Assembly (NCBI GenBank): GCA_050291245.1
Contig: JBNKJP010000012.1
Coordinates: 291,600 to 355,599 of the forward strand
Reading direction: 5' to 3'
DNA: 64,000 nucleotides
DNA from: Thiodiazotropha sp050291245
Lineage (GTDB): Bacteria > Pseudomonadota > Gammaproteobacteria > Chromatiales > Chromatiaceae
The notes under the pieces were generated by a model. The model saw only the letters and a list, made by a program, of their open reading frames with translations. It did no database searches and was not told the DNA's origin. Positions 1-8,978 of this stretch are shown in pieces. The position numbers and the translations under genes are program-made. How positions within the stretch are numbered: the stretch's first letter is position 1; every line of letters starts with the position of its first letter.

Positions 1-2
1 AC

Positions 3-887
3 GGCAACTCCGTGCTGCACACCCATCTCGCGGTGGGCGGTTCGCTGATCCTGGAAAACAATCTGGTCTACCCCCACCGGGTCGTCGAACGCATGGCCAA
101 CGAGCGGATCAGCGGCTTTTCCGGGGTACCGTCCACCTTCGCCCTGCTGTTGGGACGGGTCAACCTGGAGGAGTACGATCTCAGCGGCCTGCGCTACCTG
201 ACCCAGGCTGGCGGCGCCATGGCCCCCGCCCTGGCGGACAAACTGGTCGCCGCCCTGCCGGATACCCGGATCTTCATCATGTATGGCCAGACCGAAGCCA
301 GCGCCCGCCTGGCCTACCTGCCCCCGGAAAAGCTCATCGAGAAACGGGGTTCCATCGGGATCGCCATACCGGACACCGTGATCGAGGTGCGCAATGCCCA
401 GGGGCAGGTGGCACAAGTGGGCGAGACCGGCGAAATCTGCGCCTCGGGACACAACATCATGCAGGGTTACTGGGGGGATCCGGAGAAGACCCGGGAAGTC
501 CTCAAGGACGGCTGGCTGCATACCGGCGATCTGGCCCATACCGACGCAGACGGCTACCTCTACATCGACGGACGCTCCTCCGACATGATCAAGAGCGGCG
601 CCAACCGGATCAGCCCGAAAGAGATCGAAGAGGTGATTCAGGAGCTGGACGGGGTCATGGAAGTCGCGGTGATCGGCATCCCGGACGAGATGCTGGGCGA
701 GATCATCCGTGCCTACGTGGTACCCAAGCCCGGTGGCGAACTCGACCGGATGGCCATCCAGCGCCATTGCAAGAACAAACTGGCGATCTACAAGATTCCC
801 AAGGAGATCACATTCATCGACGAGTTGCCGAAAACCGCCTCGGGCAAGATTCAGCGATTCGTCCTGCAGGAGAGCGCCGCAAAATGA
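3..887 (+). CDS. AMP-forming acyl-CoA synthetase/ligase, 5' end outside window
   Basis: C-terminal part of a class I adenylate-forming enzyme, which activates a carboxylic acid as acyl-AMP and transfers it to CoA or a carrier protein. The reading frame is open to the window edge, so the N-terminal P-loop motif is missing from view. Visible hallmarks in order are YGQTEAS (A5-type adenine-binding motif), GWLHTGDLA (A7), the hinge region around YIDGRSSDMIKSGANR (A8) and, near the end, the catalytic-lysine motif PKTASGKIQR (A10). The stop overlaps the next start as ATGA, so it is translationally coupled to the VOC protein, and nadE follows. Substrate cannot be deduced; the neighbourhood suggests a small biosynthetic operon whose other genes lie upstream. 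Confidence 0.9.
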   Translation, partial: GNSVLHTHLAVGGSLILENNLVYPHRVVERMANERISGFSGVPSTFALLLGRVNLEEYDLSGLRYLTQAGGAMAPALADKLVAALPDTRIFIMYGQTEASARLAYLPPEKLIEKRGSIGIAIPDTVIEVRNAQGQVAQVGETGEICASGHNIMQGYWGDPEKTREVLKDGWLHTGDLAHTDADGYLYIDGRSSDMIKSGANRISPKEIEEVIQELDGVMEVAVIGIPDEMLGEIIRAYVVPKPGGELDRMAIQRHCKNKLAIYKIPKEITFIDELPKTASGKIQRFVLQESAAK

Positions 888-1300
888 ACATCGATCACGT
901 CTGTATCGCGGTACGCTCCATACCCGCGACCCGTAAGCGTCTCTGCGAGATACTGGGATACTCGGAGAAGACCCAGGTGGTGAAAAACACCCGACAAGAT
1001 GTACTGGTACAATTTTTCCAAAAAGAAGGCTCTCTGGACATCAAACTCATCCAGCCGGCCAGTCCGGATTCCCCTTTGAAAAATTTTCTCAAATCCCGGG
1101 GCGAAGGACTGCACCACCTGTGTTTCAAAGCGGAGGATGTCCACCAGACCATGAGCGCCCTGAGCGAACGCGGGGCTCGAATCACCGCCGACCCGCTGCC
1201 CGGAGAGGCCTTCGATGACGAACTGATCGCCTTCGCCTACGTGGCCGGCGGTTTGAACATCGAAGTCATCGACACCGATAAGCGTCGCGATCTTATTTAA
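884..1300 (+). CDS. VOC-superfamily protein, methylmalonyl-CoA epimerase-like
   Basis: A 138-residue vicinal-oxygen-chelate (glyoxalase/epimerase fold) protein. The start at 884 was chosen because it overlaps the upstream stop (ATGA) and gives the family-typical N-terminus MNIDHVCIAV; a longer open frame upstream only shadows the ligase. Candidate metal ligands are His5, one of the His pair in GLHHLCF (about residue 77-78) and Glu127 in NIEVID, the positions usual for methylmalonyl-CoA epimerases. Family members isomerise or cleave CoA thioesters or small aldehydes. Coupling to an acyl-CoA ligase fits a role on an acyl thioester (inference). True epimerase activity is not certain because the family is functionally broad. 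Confidence 0.85.
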   Translation: MNIDHVCIAVRSIPATRKRLCEILGYSEKTQVVKNTRQDVLVQFFQKEGSLDIKLIQPASPDSPLKNFLKSRGEGLHHLCFKAEDVHQTMSALSERGARITADPLPGEAFDDELIAFAYVAGGLNIEVIDTDKRRDLI

Positions 1301-1323
1301 AAAAATCAACGGGAGAACACCGA

Positions 1324-2319
1324 ATGCAATCCTTATCCGAACGGTACGAAGCTGAAATCCTCAATTTCGACCGTGATCAAGCGGTCGATAAAATCTGCGA
1401 AACCATGCGCGAGGTAATGCGCAGCCGGCTGAAAAAACGCGGTCTTGTCGTGGCGGTTTCCGGCGGCATCGACAGCTCCGTGTCCGCCACCCTGGCGGTC
1501 AAGGCATTCGGGCCGAAAAAGGTGTTCCTCATCCAATTGCCGGAAAAGGCATCCGCGGAAGACACCCAATCCCGCAGCAGCCAGTTGATCCAGCATCTGG
1601 GTACGGATCATACCGCCCACAACATCGCCGCCACCCTGGAAGCCATCGGCTGTTATGACGCGCAGGACGAGGCAGTCAAAAAAACCTTCCCCGAGTACGG
1701 CGATGGCTGGAAGAACAAGATCGTCATCAAGGGTGGGCTCGACGGACAGGTCAACCACTTCATGCTGGTGGTCCAGGATCCCCAGGGCGGGCTGCATGAG
1801 AAGCGCCTCGACCTGAGAGAGTATCTGCAGATCGTTGCCGCCACCAACTACAAGCAGCGGATCCGCAAAACCATCGAGTACTATCATGCGGACCGGCTCA
1901 ACTACGCGGTCATCGGCACCCCCAACCGGCTCGAATACGACCAGGGTTTCTTCGTCAAGAACGGAGACGGCTCCGCCGACCTGAAACCCATCGCGCACCT
2001 CTACAAGACCCAGGTCTACCTGCTGGCGGAACATCTGGGATTGCCCGCTTCGATCTGCAACGCCACCCCCACCACCGACACCTACAGCCTGCCCCAGGGT
2101 CAGGACGAATTCTACTTCGCCCTGCCCTACAAAGAGATGGACAAGGCGTTATGGGCCCACAACCAGGGCGCGTCCGCGGACGCCGTGGCCGGTATGCTGG
2201 GCATCACGGAAGAACAGGCGAGCTTTGTCCTGCAGGACATCGACAACAAGCGCAAGACCACCCACTATCTGCATTCCAAACCCTATCTGATCGAACCGAT
2301 TCCGGAGTTGGATCTCTGA
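1324..2319 (+). CDS. nadE: NAD(+) synthase, ammonia-dependent type
   Basis: 331-residue N-type ATP pyrophosphatase that amidates nicotinic acid adenine dinucleotide to NAD+. The PP-loop SGGIDSS is at about residues 46-52, and later GTPNRLEYDQGFF and DLKPIAHLYKTQV match the NAD synthase fold. There is no N-terminal nitrilase-type glutaminase domain, so ammonia must come directly or from another protein. It is longer than the classical bacterial NadE, with an insertion at about residues 120-165. It sits 23 bases after the VOC gene with a GGGAGAA ribosome-binding site. NadE-like enzymes in biosynthetic clusters may be secondary copies amidating other acids, so it could be a pathway paralogue rather than the housekeeping enzyme. 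Confidence 0.85.
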   Translation: MQSLSERYEAEILNFDRDQAVDKICETMREVMRSRLKKRGLVVAVSGGIDSSVSATLAVKAFGPKKVFLIQLPEKASAEDTQSRSSQLIQHLGTDHTAHNIAATLEAIGCYDAQDEAVKKTFPEYGDGWKNKIVIKGGLDGQVNHFMLVVQDPQGGLHEKRLDLREYLQIVAATNYKQRIRKTIEYYHADRLNYAVIGTPNRLEYDQGFFVKNGDGSADLKPIAHLYKTQVYLLAEHLGLPASICNATPTTDTYSLPQGQDEFYFALPYKEMDKALWAHNQGASADAVAGMLGITEEQASFVLQDIDNKRKTTHYLHSKPYLIEPIPELDL

Positions 2320-2339
2320 TCGGATTCGTATCCCGCGCC

Positions 2340-2368
2340 AAACCCTGATGGCGTATCCGTCAGGGTTT
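2340..2368 (+). terminator. Putative hairpin terminator after nadE
   Basis: Nine-base perfect inverted repeat (AAACCCTGA / TCAGGGTTT) with three further possible pairs inside, 20 bases after the nadE stop. The following T-tract is short, so termination may be inefficient or bidirectional for the convergent TPR gene. Confidence 0.5.
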
Positions 2369-2501
2369 GATTCGAGCATCCTGGAAATCCTGAACCTATT
2401 AGTCCAATAATTCTATAACGCACTGATCGGAGAAGGAGTAGCCTGGATGAAGCGAAGCACAATCCAATATTCCCGTCCTTGCAGCTTGTTCAGATGTAAA
2501 A

Positions 2502-3605
2502 TCAGTTCTTGATTTTGTCGAGGACTTCAGTGCAGATACCTGTTGTAGCGCCCTCACGCAGGCCCCGCGTAGCGTCTTTCCGCGCCTCTACCGGATGTCC
2601 CGATTTGAAATACAACTCAGCGCGCATGCAGTAGGCATTCGCAAAACCCGGCGCCAGCGCCAATGCCTTGTCGAATTGTTCGAGGGAAGCCTTGCCGTCG
2701 CCCAAGGCAGTCAACGCCATGCCGTGATAGAAATAGACCAGCGGATCACGCGGATCTATACCCAGAGCGCGGAGATGGTCTGCTTCAGCCATCTCCGGCT
2801 GACCCGACTCGGCGTGTATCCATCCCTGTTTGGCATGATAGTCACTGCGATAGGGATTCAATCTTAACGCCTCGTCAATGTCTGCGAGCGCGCCTTCTAC
2901 ATCCTTGTGCTTTAGACGGATTTGAGCACGTCTCGCATAGGCCTTATCCATTCGCGGTGAGAGTTCGATCGCTCGCGTGAGATCCTCAAACGCCTGCTTT
3001 GTCTGCTTCATATTGTCGTGGATCTTTCCTCTGGCAAAGTAGACGTTTGCATCATCCGGAGCAATATTTACCGCCTTTTCGATATCCTCCAGCGCGGCAT
3101 TCAGATCCCCCGCAAACTGATGGCTACGGCTTCGATTCAGGTAGAGATCTTGGCGTTTGGGAAGAAGGGCAATGGCCATGGAGAAGTCGACGATGCTTTT
3201 TGGGTAGTCGCCCTGACTGCGGTAAAGTTTCGCTCTTACCACGTAAGCCTTGGCGTATTTCGGCCGCCGTTTTATCGCCTCACCCAGATCGTTTAGCGCA
3301 AGCAACACCTTGCCCCCCTGGATGTACGCCTTGGCACGAAAGATCAAGGCCTCGGTCACCTCCTTCCTGTCGACGAGCACACCGGACTCGATCACTTCGG
3401 TAAGCATGGAGGCACCCAGCACCCAGTCCCCCTGGGTATAGGCCGCATAGCCCGGATAGAGCAGTTCGTTTTTCGGCCCCTTCGAGCCTACGGTAAGGCC
3501 CACTTCCTGATCCTCGTCTTCAGGATCGATAGCCGCGACAGACTGAGCACAGACCAGTCCGATGACAAACAGCAGTCGCAGCCATTTATCAAGAGATAGA
3601 CTCAC
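2502..3605 (-). CDS. Secreted tetratricopeptide-repeat protein
   Basis: About 367 residues: a signal peptide (hydrophobic stretch LLFVIGLVCAQSVAA), an acidic linker and then roughly eight TPR units recognisable by repeated patterns such as KAYVVRAKLYRSQGDY, NVYFARGKIHDNMKQ and LVYFYHGMALTALGD. TPR arrays are protein-interaction scaffolds; the signal peptide places it in the periplasm or envelope. The GTG start at 3605 was preferred over a TTG at 3632 because GGGAG lies eight bases before it. It follows the aspartic peptidase-avidin gene on the same strand with a short gap, so the two are probably co-transcribed; any functional link is inference. Confidence 0.85.
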   Translation of the reverse strand: MSLSLDKWLRLLFVIGLVCAQSVAAIDPEDEDQEVGLTVGSKGPKNELLYPGYAAYTQGDWVLGASMLTEVIESGVLVDRKEVTEALIFRAKAYIQGGKVLLALNDLGEAIKRRPKYAKAYVVRAKLYRSQGDYPKSIVDFSMAIALLPKRQDLYLNRSRSHQFAGDLNAALEDIEKAVNIAPDDANVYFARGKIHDNMKQTKQAFEDLTRAIELSPRMDKAYARRAQIRLKHKDVEGALADIDEALRLNPYRSDYHAKQGWIHAESGQPEMAEADHLRALGIDPRDPLVYFYHGMALTALGDGKASLEQFDKALALAPGFANAYCMRAELYFKSGHPVEARKDATRGLREGATTGICTEVLDKIKN

Positions 3606-3663
3606 GGATTCCACTCCCTGTTCGCCCGGCAAGCCATCAGGTTTGCCGACTTGTTCGACTGTG

Positions 3664-5169
3664 TCACATCGTCGTCTGTTTGCGTCTGAAGGTAGAGGGG
3701 TAGACCGCGGTAGCCATCCACTCCGGCACAGTCGCCGAGGTATTCTGCTGCAACAGATAGGTGGTAGCGAGTGTTTCCACCCCCGCCTGCAAGTTCAACA
3801 GGCCTGTAAATCCGGATACCCAATGCCAGGAAGGGTCCTCAGGACCTTCGAGGCTACGCCAGGATACACAGAATGAGACAGCCAGATTGTTTCCGACAGG
3901 TTGGGGATCGGCCACCCCGACCACGGGATAGCGACCCGTGGCGCCGGTATGGGACAGGTAACTACCACGAAAGGAGCCGTCTGAGGCGACAGCTCCGAGT
4001 TCCAGTGTGGATCCGAATTCATTTTCCCAAGTGCCGCTGACACTGATTTTTTTGCGGATGGGATTGGCCAGGGTTACCGCTCGCAGTCCAGGGGTTTGGG
4101 TCTCGTACTGAAAAATACTGTAGCGCGTATCGAGGAACACCGATCCTACAATCAGTAGTTCGTCCGGTAGTCCCTCCAAGTAGTGAACCCCCAATTCCCA
4201 ATCGTTGGGACCGATAGGTAGAAAATACTCAGCAGGTGTCAGGGTATAGGTCTGACCGCCCAGAGTCAGTTGGATGTCCGGATATTCGGACAGGTGCGAA
4301 GGATCACTGATCCGGGTGGGGCGCTGACCCTGATCGGTCAGGGCATCGAGCATTCGAGCAATGATGGTTTTTCCGCCTTTGAAACAGGACGAACCTGTGT
4401 CCAGTGTCAGGGAGCCGTTCGTCGTTACTTGCGTACTGGCGATTTCAAGCAGATCCAGGTTCACGTTCCAGAGATAGCACAGTTCACCACTAAGGGGGAT
4501 CACCGGCAATGTGTTGCAACTGGACAGTTCAAACCGACTTCGATCGATAGCGCCCATGAGACACTGACCTTCTCCACGTAGAGGATCAAAGTAAAAGGCC
4601 GCGAGTGGATGAGTGATGAATCCCTGATGCTGAAGTTGTTCCAGCAGTGCCGTGGGTTTTTCACAGGGTATGGCGGGGATCGCCAAGCCCCCGTCACAAG
4701 CGAGATCGGCAAACTGTGCGCCTTCGTAGCAGACACTGAGATAGAGGCTCAAAGGGTCGTTCAAGGTAATACTGTGGGTTCCTTCAACAGTGACATAAGG
4801 TAGTTGGCAACTGTCATGTCCAAGCACCACGCCCATGCTTCCCCAGGGACCGAAAGAGACACTGGTTGGTGCCTCATCGCCCGGGCGGAAACTTACCGAG
4901 ACATCGGGATCGAAAGAGCGATGTTGCTGACAGGCGGATGTCGCACAGCTCCGGGCCGTGACCCAGGTGTTTACCGTACCGGTGTCCAACATGAATCTTA
5001 GTTCCTGGGGGGGAGTGCCCAGTCCGAGCGTTGTGTTCCAGGGGGTGGCGCCGTTACGCGTGATCTTGCCCCTTGTCATTTGGAAGCAGACATGGGGTGT
5101 GGACCCACAGTCCAACTTTGTGAGTTGGAGTTGTTCATCTGGCGTATCAATCGTTGCTACTTCGGTCAT
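3664..5169 (-). CDS. Pepsin-like (A1) aspartic peptidase fused to an avidin-like domain
   Basis: 501 residues from the ATG at 5169, which has a GGAGGG ribosome-binding site; the frame extends 14 codons further without such a site. Residues about 40-370 are a bilobed A1 peptidase: first catalytic motif FMLDTGTVNTWV (Asp62), flap segment FGPWGSMGVVLGHDS matching the pepsin flap with Phe in place of Tyr75, second motif LTLDTGSSCF (Asp257), and late A1 motifs LLIVGSVFLDTRYSIFQ. Residues about 376-496 match avidin/streptavidin: SGTWENEFGS start, then GSYLS, VSWRS, YLLQQ and EWMATAV strands. Streptavidin biotin ligands N23, S27, Y43, S45, W79, W92, L110 and W120 have apparent counterparts N383, S387, Y404, S406, W437, W450, L473, W484; W108 is Tyr471 and D128 is Ser492. 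No signal peptide is seen, as in some bacterial pepsin homologues. The fusion architecture appears unusual. Confidence 0.87.
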   Translation of the reverse strand: MTEVATIDTPDEQLQLTKLDCGSTPHVCFQMTRGKITRNGATPWNTTLGLGTPPQELRFMLDTGTVNTWVTARSCATSACQQHRSFDPDVSVSFRPGDEAPTSVSFGPWGSMGVVLGHDSCQLPYVTVEGTHSITLNDPLSLYLSVCYEGAQFADLACDGGLAIPAIPCEKPTALLEQLQHQGFITHPLAAFYFDPLRGEGQCLMGAIDRSRFELSSCNTLPVIPLSGELCYLWNVNLDLLEIASTQVTTNGSLTLDTGSSCFKGGKTIIARMLDALTDQGQRPTRISDPSHLSEYPDIQLTLGGQTYTLTPAEYFLPIGPNDWELGVHYLEGLPDELLIVGSVFLDTRYSIFQYETQTPGLRAVTLANPIRKKISVSGTWENEFGSTLELGAVASDGSFRGSYLSHTGATGRYPVVGVADPQPVGNNLAVSFCVSWRSLEGPEDPSWHWVSGFTGLLNLQAGVETLATTYLLQQNTSATVPEWMATAVYPSTFRRKQTTM

Positions 5170-5220
5170 AGGTAGTCCCTCCCTTGCCAAGGTTATTATT
5201 GCATTGAGCACACTGAATTA

Positions 5221-6771
5221 TTAACTCGACATGTATACCCGGTTTCGCCCATTTTCTTTCGCGCGATACATGGCGTGGTCCGCGGCACGAAGCAGGGCAT
5301 CCTGGGTCGTGCCATGAGTCGGATAGGAGGCCACGCCGACACTGATGGTGATCGTGACCTCCAGGGCATCGTCGATGACAAAGGCGGTTTTTTCCACCAG
5401 GTTTCGCAACCGCTCCGCCATCTCCATGGCGCTTGTTTCGTCCATCTCCGGTAGGATGACGGCCAGTTCTTCACCGCCGTAACGGGCGGCGTAATCCACC
5501 GTGCGGATGCCCGAAACGAGCAGTTTCCCCAGTTTTTTCAGGACCTCGTCGCCTGCCTGGTGACCGAACAGATCATTGACTGATTTAAAATGATCCACAT
5601 CGATCCATAGCAGAGACAGGGGACGCTGATAGCGATAGGCTCGGTTCAACTCCTCACGGAATTGCAGCTCCATTTTTCGTCGGTTATAGAGGTCCGTCAG
5701 GGCATCCCGGGAGGCGAGCTTAGCCAGTTCCTGCTCCATGGCCTTGCGCTGAGTGATATCCATGATGAAGCCTTCGAGATATTGTTTTCCGTCGACCGTA
5801 ACCTCTCGCCCCTGTTCCCAGACCCAGATCTCTGATCCGTCCTGACGGTAAATTCGGTACTCGACGGCGAATGAGCGTTTTTCACTTACAGCTCGTCGGA
5901 TCTCTTCGGATAGCAGGAGGAGGTCATCCTCATGCACAATGGATGCGTAAGAAATTTCCCGATTGTTCACCAGGGCTTCGGGGCGGTAGCCGATCAATTG
6001 ACTACATCCGTTGGAGACAAACTGCATGGTCCAGTTTTCATCATCCAGGCAACGATAGGCCATACCCGGCAGGTTGGACATCAAGGTGGCGAGTTGACGC
6101 TCCCGTTCCACCAGCGCCTCTTCGGTCTGCTTGTGGGCAGTGATGTCCCGACCGATAGCGATCGAACCGACGATATTTCCCTCTTCATCGAAAAAGCGCC
6201 GGGAATTCCAGGCGATGATCTTGTGTTGTCCGTTTTTAGTCAGGATCCGGGTCTCATAACCTGCGACCTCTTTTCCCCGATTCAGAATTTCATTAGCATC
6301 TATTGTGATGCGCTCTCGATATTCCGGATCCGGATAGATCCACTGCCAGATCTCGGCGTTACCCAGGACTTCGTCCCGCGTGTAATCGCTGATCTGCTCA
6401 GCCGCTTTGTTCCACACGGTGACTCTCGCGGAAGTATCAAGCGCATTGATCCAGACGCTGGCGTTATCCACGACACTTGCCCAGAATTGATTGAGCAGTC
6501 TCAGTTCAGACCGTTGCTCCAGGAAACGCTGGACCTGTCTTTCCTGGATGAGCATGTGGTGTAGCATGATCCACAGCAGAGCCAGAGCCGTAACCACCAC
6601 GAAGCCCCAGCCCTTGAGGGTTTGGTAGCGGCTGATCTCCAGGGGATTACTCAACCACTTTTCAAGCAAGGTGTCGGACAAAGAAATCCACAATCCTGCG
6701 GCAACGAAGTACACCAGCGCTATCTGAAAGGCTTTGCGAAACGGAGAGATGTGCTGCGGTCGATCGGCCAT
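5221..6771 (-). CDS. Membrane diguanylate cyclase with two PAS domains
   Basis: 516 residues. Two N-terminal membrane segments (about residues 14-33 and 51-70) bracket a short periplasmic loop, followed by two PAS/PAC sensor regions (about 92-215 and 225-345) and a GGDEF domain. The active-site motif is GGEEL at about residues 432-436, an accepted active variant, and an RxxD inhibitory site (RTVD) lies five residues before it, so product feedback is expected. It makes cyclic di-GMP from two GTP; no EAL domain is present. The neighbouring peptidase-avidin gene is on the same strand, but the gap gives no strong evidence of an operon. Confidence 0.93.
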   Translation of the reverse strand: MADRPQHISPFRKAFQIALVYFVAAGLWISLSDTLLEKWLSNPLEISRYQTLKGWGFVVVTALALLWIMLHHMLIQERQVQRFLEQRSELRLLNQFWASVVDNASVWINALDTSARVTVWNKAAEQISDYTRDEVLGNAEIWQWIYPDPEYRERITIDANEILNRGKEVAGYETRILTKNGQHKIIAWNSRRFFDEEGNIVGSIAIGRDITAHKQTEEALVERERQLATLMSNLPGMAYRCLDDENWTMQFVSNGCSQLIGYRPEALVNNREISYASIVHEDDLLLLSEEIRRAVSEKRSFAVEYRIYRQDGSEIWVWEQGREVTVDGKQYLEGFIMDITQRKAMEQELAKLASRDALTDLYNRRKMELQFREELNRAYRYQRPLSLLWIDVDHFKSVNDLFGHQAGDEVLKKLGKLLVSGIRTVDYAARYGGEELAVILPEMDETSAMEMAERLRNLVEKTAFVIDDALEVTITISVGVASYPTHGTTQDALLRAADHAMYRAKENGRNRVYMSS

Positions 6772-7337
6772 GATGTTTCTGTTTTCCTCCTGAAGTAGCT
6801 ATTCCTTGTGCGAGTCTGTTAGATGGGTAAGTCCCTGAAGTGGAGGGGCCGCCAGGGAGAGTGACGGCGAGTGGGCGGCAAGCGGATTTCAAGAAGTGAA
6901 GATCACTCTGACTGTGGTAGGACAAGGTTGACATATCGGCAGTGGGTTCCCTAGGTGGTATTGGGTCAGTACCCGATGGCAACTTCCGTGAAAGATCGCT
7001 GCTTCCGTGAAGTTTAGCATCAATGTTCGAGGACTGGGTAAAGACGTAACATCTTGATTCCTGTGGCATAGATGCAACAGCTCTCTTTTTGAACAACGCA
7101 TTGAAATTCCACATTAGAGTGCTCAAACCACCTGCTACGGCTTGATTTCAAGCCCTCCAGCTTCCACCAGTCAATCTGATCTGTTCAGTTGCCGTGGGCT
7201 GTGTACCGATCGTTGAAATCCTGCCTGGTACAAAGCGAACCCATCTGAACTCGGACAATACTGGGTGGTGCAAGGATGACAATCTCACTAGCTGGCTGAT
7301 AGCCACAGACTTTCTTTCCTGCATATATACTTCCCAC
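6772..7337. other. Intergenic region without recognisable gene
   Basis: About 570 bases between the divergent diguanylate cyclase and phosphoesterase genes. Short open frames here have no recognisable product or ribosome-binding site. It presumably holds both promoters; I could not assign them. Confidence 0.5.
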
Positions 7338-8279
7338 ATGGATTCTGACACCATTGAGTATCTGGAAAAACGCCTGGACACGGTTCACGCGCGTCTGCGT
7401 ATCGGCATCGAGGAGGAGTATTTTCCCCGCGTATTCGGCCGGGGTATCAACTTCTTCCATCCGGAAAATTGGTATTCCAGCCATTCACTGCTGCGCAAGT
7501 TCCTAAAGATGACCGGCGTCTACTGGCGTGGCCGCGCCAATACACTCAATTTCAGAATCAGCCACAACACCATTGCCCTGCCCCATCTTCCCAAGGCGTT
7601 CGACGGATTCACCCTGCTGCATCTCAGTGATCTGCATGCGGATATGTACCCACCGGCGATGGAAGCGATGATCAACAGGGTCAACGACATGACCTATGAC
7701 GCAGCGATACTTACCGGTGACTACCGGGCCCGGACCTTCGGCGAGATCGAACAGGCCATGGAGGGTATGCGAGCGTTGTGCGACGTTCTGAGCGGCCCGG
7801 TCTATGGCGTGTTGGGTAACCATGACACCATTCGTATGGTTCCCGAACTGGAAACCATGGGGATACGGATGTTGTTGAACGAATCGGTCTCCCTGACCAG
7901 AGACGGATCGAAGATTCATCTGGCGGGTATCGACGATGCCCACTACTATCGGGTGGACAATATCGAAAAGGCCGCATGTGAGATCCCGCTGGAGGCGGTG
8001 TCGATATTGCTTTCGCATACACCGGAAATATTCCGCCAAGCGACCCATGCCGGCTTCGACGTCTTTTTCTGCGGCCATACCCATGGTGGTCAAATCTGTC
8101 TACCGGGTAGAGTTCCCCTGACCCTGGATGCCCGTTGCCCCCGTCGTCTCGGTTCCGGAGCCTGGCAATATGGTAAGATGCGGGGATACACTTCGGTGGG
8201 CGTCGGCACATCGATTGTCGAGGTACGGATCAACTGTCCACCGGAGATTGTTCTGCACACACTGCGCGTTGGTGTTTGA
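7338..8279 (+). CDS. Calcineurin-like metallophosphoesterase
   Basis: 313 residues from the ATG at 7338; the open frame runs further upstream but the extension is unlike the family. Metallophosphoesterase signatures occur in order: LHLSDLHAD, LTGDYRAR, GVLGNHDT, LLSHTPEIF and FCGHTHGGQICLPG, giving the usual two-metal Asp/His/Asn ligands. The family (YkuE-type) hydrolyses phosphomono- or diesters and often acts on nucleotides or lipid phosphates; the precise substrate is not visible. No signal peptide or membrane segment is evident. It stands alone, convergent with the CarS-like gene. Confidence 0.88.
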   Translation: MDSDTIEYLEKRLDTVHARLRIGIEEEYFPRVFGRGINFFHPENWYSSHSLLRKFLKMTGVYWRGRANTLNFRISHNTIALPHLPKAFDGFTLLHLSDLHADMYPPAMEAMINRVNDMTYDAAILTGDYRARTFGEIEQAMEGMRALCDVLSGPVYGVLGNHDTIRMVPELETMGIRMLLNESVSLTRDGSKIHLAGIDDAHYYRVDNIEKAACEIPLEAVSILLSHTPEIFRQATHAGFDVFFCGHTHGGQICLPGRVPLTLDARCPRRLGSGAWQYGKMRGYTSVGVGTSIVEVRINCPPEIVLHTLRVGV

Positions 8280-8334
8280 CGGCCCTGAATTCTTGCTGCA
8301 TGACAAACACTGAATTGGTGTAACCGGTTGCTTG

Positions 8335-8817
8335 TCAATAGGGTCGGCGGCGAACACCGATGTGATAGAAGAGCAGCGATAGTAGGGGTACCAGGATGGT
8401 GAAACCCAGCAGGATGATGAGTATCGAACTCCAACCCAGTTCAAAGACCGGAGCGACGACCAGCAGTGGCAACAGGGATTCGGGAATCTGGTCCAGACCG
8501 GTGGTCCGGCTGCTGGGTGGATAGCCGAGACGACGCTTGGTGAAGCTGGCCAATAGATCTCCAAGCATAGCCAGCGCTCCGATTGTAATCCCCCAAAGCC
8601 AATCAATACCCGCTATTGGAGCGGCCGCTCCGGTGAGCAATATTGACGACACCACTCCCCGAAACGTTTTTGAGTCTCCCAGTATCGGGGCTCCCGCAGC
8701 GGTGCGCATACCACCGTCCAGTGGCCATGAGCAGCAATCACCCAAGAGATGACGAGCCAGGATCGGGGCACCGTTGGCGATGAGCAGCATGGCCAGCAAC
8801 TTGAGTTCGCTCTCCAT
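8335..8817 (-). CDS. CarS/DUF46-type CDP-lipid synthase-like membrane protein
   Basis: 160 residues, nearly all hydrophobic with about four to five membrane segments. The diagnostic cluster GAPILGDSKTFRGVV around residues 43-57 and LAMLGDLLASFTKRRLG later are typical of CDP-archaeol synthase (CarS) and its bacterial DUF46 relatives, related to the CdsA fold. In archaea CarS makes CDP-archaeol from CTP and an unsaturated archaetidic acid precursor; the bacterial role is not established. Lies convergently after the phosphoesterase and 29 bases upstream of no other enzyme of lipid synthesis, so context does not settle the substrate. Confidence 0.75.
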   Translation of the reverse strand: MESELKLLAMLLIANGAPILARHLLGDCCSWPLDGGMRTAAGAPILGDSKTFRGVVSSILLTGAAAPIAGIDWLWGITIGALAMLGDLLASFTKRRLGYPPSSRTTGLDQIPESLLPLLVVAPVFELGWSSILIILLGFTILVPLLSLLFYHIGVRRRPY

Positions 8818-8846
8818 TATACCGGTTTTCGCTTTAAGGCCTGGTT

Positions 8847-8978
8847 TCAGAAGCGAATCAGCCCCAGCACTCCGATAGCGATGAGATAGAAGGCAACAAA
8901 GTATTTCATCAGGGCAGGCCGGACCAGAATGAGAATGCCTGCGACCAGGGCAATAAGTGGTTTGAGGGGTAGATACAT
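8847..8978 (-). CDS. Small DUF3096-type membrane protein
   Basis: 43 residues from the ATG at 8978: MYLPLKPLIALVAGILILV, then two closely spaced hydrophobic helices joined by RPALMKYF. This matches the small DUF3096 family of two-helix proteins of unknown function. A longer open frame upstream is rejected because its N-terminal part is polar and non-family. It precedes the CarS-like gene on the same strand by about 30 bases and may be co-transcribed. Confidence 0.7.
   Translation of the reverse strand: MYLPLKPLIALVAGILILVRPALMKYFVAFYLIAIGVLGLIRF

Noticed and set aside
1333..2034. Long minus-strand open frame inside nadE
   Set aside because: Antisense shadow of a well-supported gene; low-complexity hydrophobic product without domain features.
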